Assembly: GCA_030681365.1 (NCBI GenBank)
Contig: JAUXWH010000328.1
Coordinates: 1-45,864 of the forward strand
Length of the DNA stretch: 45,864 nt
From: Bradyrhizobium sp.
Lineage (GTDB): Bacteria > Pseudomonadota > Alphaproteobacteria > Rhizobiales > Xanthobacteraceae
Direction: 5' to 3'
Position numbers and translations under genes: made by a program. Of the stretch, positions 39,976 to 45,864 are shown piece by piece; within the stretch, counting starts at the first letter, position 1; every line of letters begins with the position of its first letter. The notes beneath the pieces are model-generated. The model was not told the DNA's origin. It was given only the letters and a program-made list of their open reading frames with translations, and did not search any database.

Positions 39976-40779
39976 ATGGAAGCGGCCCGACGAGTTCTCG
40001 GAATGCTTGTTGTTGCAGGCTCGCTGCTGTCGAGTATCCAGATGCTTCACGCGCAGGAAGTCAAAGGCGCTGCCGAGCCCACGGAGCATGGCGGCCTCGC
40101 CGATTTCATCCATCGTGCGCCACCGCAGCCCACTGAAATCTGGTTGCGCGCGGCGGGCGGGCGTATCTATGATAATTGGTGGGATGCTCTGGACCGCAAG
40201 AAGCCGGAAAGTACACACCCCGCCTATCCCAAGACCGGGAAACGCACGGGCGCGAACACCTGGCGCTGTGTGGAATGTCACGGCTGGGACTATAACGGCA
40301 AAGACGGACTGTACGGCAGTGGTGAGCGTTACACCGGTATCAAGGGCATACGTCGGGCCGCCGGGCGAGACGTGAATCGTATCGCGGCTCTGCTACGGGC
40401 TGAACCTCACAGTTACAAACAAGAAATGATCAATGACGAAGAATTGCGCCGCTTGGCGATCTTTGTCAGCCGGGGACAGGATAATGCCGATCGTCTAATC
40501 GACCTGAAAACCGGAAATACAAAAGGCGACCCTGCGCGGGGTGCTGGATTATTTCAGACTACCTGCGCCGCCTGCCATGGATTCGACGGTCGCGCCCTCA
40601 ATTGGGGGACTGTCAAGGAGCCGGCGTATATTGGAACCGAAGCCAATAAGTTCCCGCACGAGGTGCTGCACAAAATTCGTAACGGCCATCCCGGCGCGGC
40701 GATGATTAACCTTCGCGGCTTTCCTCTCAAGGACACTATTAATGTTCTGGCGTTCGCTCGGACCTTACCGTCGAAGTGA
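39976..40779 (+). CDS. Dihaem c-type cytochrome
   Basis: A 267-residue exported protein. The signal peptide covers about 1-26 (LVVAGSLLSSIQMLHA). Two haem c motifs are present: CVECH (98-102) and CAACH (197-201). The segment GGRIYDNWWDAL before the first haem and ECHGWDYNGKDG around it define a subfamily of soluble periplasmic cytochromes. Possible distal ligands include Met151 or Met247. It should shuttle electrons in the periplasm; its partner is not known. A FixK-type box upstream points to low-oxygen expression. It diverges from ptxA. Confidence 0.85.
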   Translation: MEAARRVLGMLVVAGSLLSSIQMLHAQEVKGAAEPTEHGGLADFIHRAPPQPTEIWLRAAGGRIYDNWWDALDRKKPESTHPAYPKTGKRTGANTWRCVECHGWDYNGKDGLYGSGERYTGIKGIRRAAGRDVNRIAALLRAEPHSYKQEMINDEELRRLAIFVSRGQDNADRLIDLKTGNTKGDPARGAGLFQTTCAACHGFDGRALNWGTVKEPAYIGTEANKFPHEVLHKIRNGHPGAAMINLRGFPLKDTINVLAFARTLPSK

Positions 40780-40853
40780 TCGGAGCACAGCTGCGGCTGA
40801 CCATACGTCATGGACATGTCGACAAACGATCCGACCTGCGCGCTCCGGGGCCG

Positions 40854-41231
40854 TCACGCCGCGCCGGTAAGCTCTCGTACGGCACTGATAATTTGTGCTG
40901 GCTGGTAGGGCTTGGGGATAAACCGGGCGTCCGCCGGCAGATCGCCGTCCTGAACTTTGAAATGTCCTGAAGTTGCGATGATCCTGACGGGCGGCCACCG
41001 GTCGCTGACAGTCCCCGCCAATTTCAAGCCATTCATCGACCCCGGCATATCGATGTCGGTAAACATGAGCCGAATATCGAAATGGCGCTCGAGCATCTGA
41101 ATGGCTTCGTCCGCGTTGGTTGCCTCCAGCATGTCGAATCCGGCCGCGCGGAGCGTCTCGACCACATCCATGCGAATGAACGTTTCATCTTCGACGACGA
41201 GAACGCGGATGGGCGAAGTGATCAAAGGCAT
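40854..41231 (-). CDS. Single-domain response regulator (CheY-like)
   Basis: A 125-residue receiver-only protein. Acidic pocket VVEDETF near the N-terminus, phosphoacceptor Asp59 in MFTDIDMPG, Thr/Ser in IIATSGH, and Lys in FIPKPY. No output domain, so it works by protein contact or as a phosphate sink. It lies about 65 bp after the sensor kinase gene on the same strand and is surely its partner. ATG 41231 is used; a GTG at 41246 is possible, and neither has a clear ribosome-binding site. Confidence 0.88.
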   Translation of the reverse strand: MPLITSPIRVLVVEDETFIRMDVVETLRAAGFDMLEATNADEAIQMLERHFDIRLMFTDIDMPGSMNGLKLAGTVSDRWPPVRIIATSGHFKVQDGDLPADARFIPKPYQPAQIISAVRELTGAA

Positions 41232-41295
41232 AAAAGGAGAACTCACAGGATTCGCGTTGTTAACCAGGCGCCCGGCAGGTGGGCTTCAACTCGCG

Positions 41296-42510
41296 TCAAG
41301 CGTTCGTCGAGGGCGGGTCGAGGGGAAATTTGATTGTGAAAAGCGCTCCCCTCGGCAGGTTCTTCGAGATTTTAAGCTCGCCCATCAACTGCCGGACCAG
41401 GCCGATGATGACCCGGAAGCCGAGGCTGTTCCGCGGCTGGTTGATGTCAAATCCATCGGGTAGCCCGGCGCCTTCATCGGAAATCTCGACAAGCAGATGT
41501 CCGTCGATCTCCCTTGCGTCCACCATGATCACACCAGGTCCATCGATATAGGCATACTTGACGGCATTCGTGACGAGCTCGTTGACCAGCAGGCCCAAAG
41601 GAATCGCCTTGTCGGCGGATATGACAATGGGGTCGGAATGACATTGAACCGTGTGTTCCGGTGCCGAATTCTGAAGATTCTTGCAGAGATGACCGACGAA
41701 GTCGGAGAGATCGACAAATCCAACCTTGCTGCCCCGCCAGAGATGATCATGAACTTGCGCGATCGACGCGACGCGCATGGCCGCATTTTCCAATGCGTTC
41801 TTCACGTCCACGGACTCCGAGCCTCTTGCCTGAACACGCAGCAGGCCCACCACTGAGGTGAGGCTGTTCTTGACGCGATGACTCATCTCGCGCGTCAGCA
41901 AGACCTCGTGATCGAGAGCTTGCTGAAGTTTGGCGTCGGCATGCTGGCGCTCAATCGCAATGCCGAGCAGGCCGGCAAAACCTGCCAGAAAATCCACATC
42001 GGCATCATCGAACTGCCCGGGATCCGGACTGTCAGCCTCGAGAACGCCGTAGGGCGTATCGCCCTCGCCACCTCGTCTGATCAGCACATTGATCGCACGC
42101 TTGATGCCATGTTCGGCCAAAAGGTGTGGCGTTCGAAAACGCGTCTCTTCCTGCAAGTGATTGGAGATGACCGACTGTCCCGTTTGAAAGGCGAAGCCGG
42201 CGGGAGATTCGATATCCGCGCCGAGCGATACACGGTCGACTGTTCCCGCTGGCCAGCCGATGCCCGCACGCACAATCAGACGCTTTTCATCCGGTAGATA
42301 TTCCAGAGCCTTGGCATAGGAACATCGCAGGCCGCGGGCAGACAGTTCAGTGGCCTGTTGAAGAATTTGCCTGATGTCACGGGTCTGTAACGCCGCACTT
42401 CCGAATTCCCGGAGCAGGGCCTGCTGCCGTCGACGGTAAGGAAGTTCGTCCTGACTGCTAAGAAAGCTATCGGTGGCAGTCTGCGAGACCGCCCTCGGTT
42501 CGGAAGGCAT
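41296..42510 (-). CDS. GAF-domain sensor histidine kinase (HisKA_2/HWE type)
   Basis: A 404-residue soluble kinase. A GAF domain occupies about 40-190 (YAKALEYLPDEKRLIVRAGIGW, then YGVLEADSPDPGQFDDADVDFL). The dimerisation box follows with His211 in REMSHRVKNSLTSVVGLL, characteristic of HisKA_2/HWE kinases. The ATPase part shows GLLVNELVTNAVKYAY (N-box) and ISDEGAGLP. The GAF domain senses an unknown cytoplasmic signal. ATG 42510 is preferred to TTG 42513. A CheY-like regulator follows on the same strand. Confidence 0.9.
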   Translation of the reverse strand: MPSEPRAVSQTATDSFLSSQDELPYRRRQQALLREFGSAALQTRDIRQILQQATELSARGLRCSYAKALEYLPDEKRLIVRAGIGWPAGTVDRVSLGADIESPAGFAFQTGQSVISNHLQEETRFRTPHLLAEHGIKRAINVLIRRGGEGDTPYGVLEADSPDPGQFDDADVDFLAGFAGLLGIAIERQHADAKLQQALDHEVLLTREMSHRVKNSLTSVVGLLRVQARGSESVDVKNALENAAMRVASIAQVHDHLWRGSKVGFVDLSDFVGHLCKNLQNSAPEHTVQCHSDPIVISADKAIPLGLLVNELVTNAVKYAYIDGPGVIMVDAREIDGHLLVEISDEGAGLPDGFDINQPRNSLGFRVIIGLVRQLMGELKISKNLPRGALFTIKFPLDPPSTNA

Positions 42511-42592
42511 CAAATTGCCAATTCTGGGTTCTGGGTAGAGTCACTTCACGGAGTGCTGACCAGACACGGAAAGTTGCAAAGAGCTTGCCGTA

Positions 42593-42832
42593 TCAACTGC
42601 CCGAATGACCGCACACTACAACACTGACGGCAACGCTTCGTTCCGACACATGGCGGTCAGCCGGATCAAGGATCAGTTCCTGGCGGCCCTGGCGTTCCAG
42701 TTCATCCCCGACAAGGACCCCCAGAATGGCCTTTTCGCGAATGATTTCAATACCATTGAAGATCTGCTGAGCCACGGATCGCGGGATACCACGCTGACAA
42801 GACGGGCTTCCCGCGCCAATTTCCGGTATCAT
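42593..42832 (-). CDS. Possible small hypothetical protein
   Basis: An open frame of 79 residues from ATG 42832, with a moderately protein-like sequence (SVAQQIFNGIEIIREKAILG followed by VLVGDELERQGRQELILDP). The start has only a weak GAGTGGG upstream. The frame continues upstream into the opposite-strand hydratase gene. The other strand here is also open, so this is a tentative call. No family is recognised. Confidence 0.35.
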   Translation of the reverse strand: MIPEIGAGSPSCQRGIPRSVAQQIFNGIEIIREKAILGVLVGDELERQGRQELILDPADRHVSERSVAVSVVVCGHSGS

Positions 42833-42875
42833 CCCACTCAAGTGAACGCCAAGATTTGCGATGGGGAGAGAACCG

Positions 42876-43673
42876 ATGGACGAACTCGCGGCCGGGCGCG
42901 CGGCCGAAACACTGCAGGCCGAACACAAAGCCAATGTGCGGTTCAAGGCACTCGGTCCGCCGGACCGGCCCGCCACCGTCGTGGACGCCTATGATATCCA
43001 GCAGAGATTCGTCACGCTGCTCCGCGGCACGCATGGCGAACCCGTCGGCTACAAGGTCGGATTGACCTCGGCGGCGATGCAGGCGTTTTGCGGGATCGAC
43101 CATCCGATCGCCGGCGTCGTGCTGGCACGGCGCGTGCTGCATTCGGGAGCGAGCGTCCGGCGCGCGGATTACGGGCGGCTCGGCCTCGAATTCGAAATCG
43201 CCGTTCGCCTCAAATCGGACGTGCCGGCCGCGGGCATGCCGTTGACCGCCGAGGCGATCGCGCCGCACATCGACGGCGTGTGCGCGGCGATCGAAGTGGT
43301 CGACGATCGCAGCGCCGATTATGCCAGCCTCGACGTGCTGTCGCTGGTGGCGGACAATTCGTGGAACGCCGGCATCGTGCTGTCGGAATTCTCGGCCGCA
43401 TTTTCGAAGACCTGGCCCGATCTGGCGGATGTGCCCGGCCGCGCCAGCAAGGACCGTGTCTCGATCGGCGAAGGCCACGGCCGCGACATCCTCGGCCATC
43501 CCTTCAACTCGGTCGCGTGGCTGGCCACGCAGCTGGCTTCACGCGGCGCGGGATTGCGCGCCGGCGAGGTGGTGATGACCGGAGCCGTCATGAAAACCGT
43601 GTTTCCGGAAGCCGATGCGAGCTACCGGTTCGAGCTCGAAGGGATCGGATCTGTCGAGGTGCAGGTACGGTAA
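42876..43673 (+). CDS. 2-keto-4-pentenoate hydratase-family protein
   Basis: A 265-residue member of the fumarylacetoacetase/MhpD superfamily. PVGYKVGLTSAAMQAFCG (about 56-73) is the conserved hydratase region, GLEFEIAVRLK carries the metal-binding acidic residues, and GVCAAIEVVDDR with ADNSWNAGIVL continue the pattern. At the C-terminus, GEVVMTGAVMKTVFPEA is typical. The family hydrates 2-keto-4-pentenoates or decarboxylates 2-oxo acids in meta-cleavage pathways, but there are no neighbouring pathway genes. ATG 42876 with GGGGAGAG upstream is preferred to 42861. Confidence 0.87.
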   Translation: MDELAAGRAAETLQAEHKANVRFKALGPPDRPATVVDAYDIQQRFVTLLRGTHGEPVGYKVGLTSAAMQAFCGIDHPIAGVVLARRVLHSGASVRRADYGRLGLEFEIAVRLKSDVPAAGMPLTAEAIAPHIDGVCAAIEVVDDRSADYASLDVLSLVADNSWNAGIVLSEFSAAFSKTWPDLADVPGRASKDRVSIGEGHGRDILGHPFNSVAWLATQLASRGAGLRAGEVVMTGAVMKTVFPEADASYRFELEGIGSVEVQVR

Positions 43674-43712
43674 CGCGCATCGATCTCGATCGCCTTCGGA
43701 TCCCATGCGGGT

Positions 43713-45449
43713 TCAGCGCCCACCCTGCAGCATCGCGAGCAGCGCCACCACGACCAGCACCAGCAGCGCCGACAGCCCCTTCCAGAACAGCAGCGGATTG
43801 CGCTCGATCAGCGGCGCCTGCGCGGCGTTGACGAAATCGGCGTTGGGAGTGCGCAGGTCATGGAGGAATTCGGACAGCGCCTCGTAACGCTTCCATGGGT
43901 CGGGATGCACGGCCTTCTTCAGCACGCCGTCGATCCATGCCGGGATCTCGCTGGTGTCGTCGAGCGCCGAGCGGTATTTCAGTTTGCGCTGCTGCGATTT
44001 GGTCCGCGTCCGCGCCATCTTCGCGCCATAGGGCAGCCGCCCCGTCAGCATCTGGTAGGTGATGACGCCGAGCGAGAAGATGTCGGAGCGCGACGAGCCG
44101 TTCTCGCCGACAAAATATTCCGGCGCGGTGTACTGGAAGGTACCGAGAATATCCTCGCGGCCGCCCGGCGGCGACGCCTCGACCACGCCGGTGACCCTGG
44201 TGGAGCCGAAATCGATGATCTTCACAGTGCCGGTCCGGTCGATCATGACATTGTCCGGCCGCAGGTCCTGGTGCAGCATTTCCCTGCGGTGGAAGGCGCG
44301 CAATCCCTTGGCGATCTGCTCGACGATGCCGCGGATCGTTTCCAGATCCGGCTTCGGATTGTCGATCATCCATTGCGTCAGCGTCTGGCCGTCGATGAAT
44401 TCGGTGACGACGTAGAGATAATTGCGCTTGCGCGACTGCAGACAGGGTTTCAGCACATGAGCGCTGTCGATGCGCCGGGCGACCCACTCCTCCATCATGA
44501 AGCGCTTCAGGTAGGCGGGATCGCCGCGCAAATCGATCGACGGAATTTTCAGCGCGACCAGTTCGTCGCTGTCGGCGTCGACCGCGAGATAGATGTGGCT
44601 GCGGCTCGAGGCATGCAATTCCCTGACGATCCGGTAGCCGTCGAACACCATACGCGCTTCCAGAAGCGGCGGCAGCGGCAGTTCGGACGGCTGGCCGAAA
44701 ACCTCGCTGGCCTCGCTGGCGGGCAAGGCGTCGATCCGGACGATCTGGACGGTGAGATTGTCCGGACTGCCCTGCTCATAGGCCTGCTCGACGATACTCT
44801 TCGCCGCCCGGTCGAGATCGTCAGCAACGTCCCTGATCGCCCTGGCGATGAAGCGGGCCGGGACATGCTCGTACACGCCGTCGGTGGCGAGCACGAACAC
44901 ATCGCCCTTCTCGATCTGGTGCGACTGGTAGTCGATTTCGATCTGCGGATTCACGCCGAGCGCGCGGCCGAGGTAGCTCTGCTGCGATGAAACGATGACC
45001 CGATGGTCGTTGGTCAGCTGTTCCAGCGCGTTGCCGGAAACGCGGTAGATCCTTGAGTCGCCGACATGAAAGATATGCGCGGTGGTCGACTTGATGACCA
45101 GAGCGCTCAGCGTGCAGACGTAGCCCTTGTCCATGTCGTAGGCGTGCTGGCCGCGCCTCGTCTGCGCGTGCAGCCAGGAGTTGGTCGCCGCCAGCACGCG
45201 CTGGGCCGAGGTTTTCACCGACCAGGCTTCCGAGGTGCAGTAGTAGTCGGTGAGAAATCCCTTGACCGCGGACTCGCTGGCAATCCGGCTGACCGGGCTC
45301 GAAGAGATGCCGTCGGCCAGCACGATGGCGATACCCTTCAGGCCGAGCAGCGGCTCTTCCGGAACGAGGACGCCATGGAAATCCTGATTGGTCTCCTTGC
45401 GGCCCTTATCGGAATGCTGCCCGACCGAAATTTTCAGTTCACGCGACAT
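43713..45449 (-). CDS. Fused PP2C-type phosphatase and Ser/Thr kinase with C-terminal membrane anchor
   Basis: A 578-residue protein. Residues about 1-240 are a PP2C phosphatase: ETNQDF, VLADGISSS with Asp46, FHVGDSRIYR, ATDGVYEH and GSPDNLTVQIV. Residues about 270-535 are a Hanks-type kinase: VALKIPS (ATP Lys), catalytic loop LHQDLRPDNVM, IIDFGS at the DFG position, and TAPEYFVG. The last 20 residues form one membrane helix (LLVLVVVALLAML). It therefore sits on the inner membrane facing the cytoplasm. Both activities look intact, so it could set a phosphorylation switch alone. The formate/nitrite-type transporter gene lies upstream on the same strand, suggesting a link to nitrite or nitrate use. 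Confidence 0.92.
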   Translation of the reverse strand: MSRELKISVGQHSDKGRKETNQDFHGVLVPEEPLLGLKGIAIVLADGISSSPVSRIASESAVKGFLTDYYCTSEAWSVKTSAQRVLAATNSWLHAQTRRGQHAYDMDKGYVCTLSALVIKSTTAHIFHVGDSRIYRVSGNALEQLTNDHRVIVSSQQSYLGRALGVNPQIEIDYQSHQIEKGDVFVLATDGVYEHVPARFIARAIRDVADDLDRAAKSIVEQAYEQGSPDNLTVQIVRIDALPASEASEVFGQPSELPLPPLLEARMVFDGYRIVRELHASSRSHIYLAVDADSDELVALKIPSIDLRGDPAYLKRFMMEEWVARRIDSAHVLKPCLQSRKRNYLYVVTEFIDGQTLTQWMIDNPKPDLETIRGIVEQIAKGLRAFHRREMLHQDLRPDNVMIDRTGTVKIIDFGSTRVTGVVEASPPGGREDILGTFQYTAPEYFVGENGSSRSDIFSLGVITYQMLTGRLPYGAKMARTRTKSQQRKLKYRSALDDTSEIPAWIDGVLKKAVHPDPWKRYEALSEFLHDLRTPNADFVNAAQAPLIERNPLLFWKGLSALLVLVVVALLAMLQGGR

Positions 45450-45470
45450 CTCTTGACGCCAACTCCGTTG

Positions 45471-45611
45471 TCGTCGCCCGGCGTAGCCGGCCGAAGGGAC
45501 GGCGTCGCTTCCGCTCGCCTATGACCGGGCGATCCAGCATTCCAGAGACGTCAGCCATCATGCCGAGAAGCCTCGGCGTACTGGGTCGCCCGGTCAAGCC
45601 GGGCGACGACA
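45471..45611. repeat. Palindromic intergenic repeat, family 2, copy 4
   Basis: It contains GGACGGCGTCGCTTCCGC (shared with 3886-4012) and CGCCCGGTCAAGCCGGGCG (shared with 28704-28807). It occupies the gap between the transporter and the phosphatase/kinase gene. Confidence 0.82.
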
Positions 45612-45632
45612 GTCTTGTTGTCCCAATCGCGA

Positions 45633-45864
45633 TCAGGCGATCCCGCGCTTCGGCGCGGTCTTGACGTGGGTGGCGTACAGCGTCAGGCCGGTGAAGGCGA
45701 GGCCGCCGACCAGATTGCCGAGTACGGTCGGGATCTCGTTCCAGATCAGGTAATCCATGATCGAGAATTTGGCGCCGAGCAGCAGGCCCGAGGGGAACAG
45801 GAACATGTTCACGATGGAATGCTCGAAGGTCATGAAGAAGAACAGCATGATCGGCATCCACATC
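45633..45864 (-). CDS. Formate/nitrite transporter family protein, C-terminal end (runs off the window)
   Basis: The last 76 residues of an FNT-family channel (FocA/NirC type). MLFFFMTFEHSIVNMFLFPSG holds the conserved His of the last pore region (FEHSIVNM). It is followed by IWNEIPTVLGNLVGGLAFTGL, the final membrane helix. The family moves formate, nitrite or hydrosulphide across the inner membrane. The start is outside the window. The phosphatase/kinase gene follows on the same strand after a repeat. Confidence 0.92.
   Translation of the reverse strand, partial: MWMPIMLFFFMTFEHSIVNMFLFPSGLLLGAKFSIMDYLIWNEIPTVLGNLVGGLAFTGLTLYATHVKTAPKRGIA

Noticed and set aside
1..45864. CRISPR arrays, prophage genes, insertion sequences
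   Set aside because: No regularly spaced repeats, phage structural genes or transposase-like proteins were seen; the repeats present are dispersed palindromes and one direct-repeat pair.

Overview
The window looks like chromosomal DNA of a Bradyrhizobium-type alphaproteobacterium. It is GC-rich and dense with short operons. It contains typical rhizobial families (branched-chain-type ABC binding protein, CoA ligases, DUF2855, HWE-type kinase, HIG1 protein) and is scattered with palindromic intergenic repeats. Taxonomy is inferred from gene content and recalled family resemblance; no search was run.

Layout. 1-5.7 kb: the 5' part of a PduO-type cobalamin adenosyltransferase gene, a HIG1 protein, a YihY/BrkB membrane protein that overlaps a convergent hybrid histidine kinase, GluQRS, an AlkA-like glycosylase and a LysR regulator. 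5.9-14 kb: six co-directional genes (nitronate monooxygenase-like, ABC binding protein, CoA ligase, DUF2855, flavin monooxygenase with an extra N-terminal domain, NHL beta-propeller) that may form a catabolic unit. 14-24.4 kb: a hypothetical protein, a decayed Bug-type binding protein gene, HNH endonuclease, a second CoA ligase, DUF2252, an HtrA-like protein lacking its catalytic His and Ser, a depolymerase-type esterase, a membrane pair including a ClpP-fold protein, and DsbA. 24.4-31.5 kb: a TSUP exporter, two thioesterases diverging from a TetR gene across two palindromic operators, a Cys-containing secreted protein, an AbrB-type membrane protein, a repeat-rich gap, DsbB, tRNA-Leu(CAA), a 24-residue membrane ORF and a DUF2892 protein.

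The most notable block is 31.5-39.7 kb. On the minus strand lies a complete ptxABCDE set: a phosphite ABC importer, NAD-dependent phosphite dehydrogenase and a LysR regulator. This should let the cell take up phosphite and oxidise it to phosphate. The 3' end of ptxE occurs twice (31560-31733 and 35084-35259) as diverged direct repeats. Between them is a segment of about 3.35 kb with a MarR regulator, a zinc alcohol dehydrogenase, a PaaI thioesterase, an NTF2-like protein and a frameshifted glyA fragment that stops at the repeat boundary. Two inverted repeats with the core AGTCAA-N5-TTGACT precede the dehydrogenase and the thioesterase, suggesting one small MarR regulon.

39.9-45.9 kb: a dihaem cytochrome c with an upstream FNR/FixK-type box, an HWE/HisKA_2-type sensor kinase with its response regulator, a 2-keto-4-pentenoate hydratase-family protein, a fused PP2C phosphatase/Ser-Thr kinase, and the C-terminal end of a formate/nitrite transporter.
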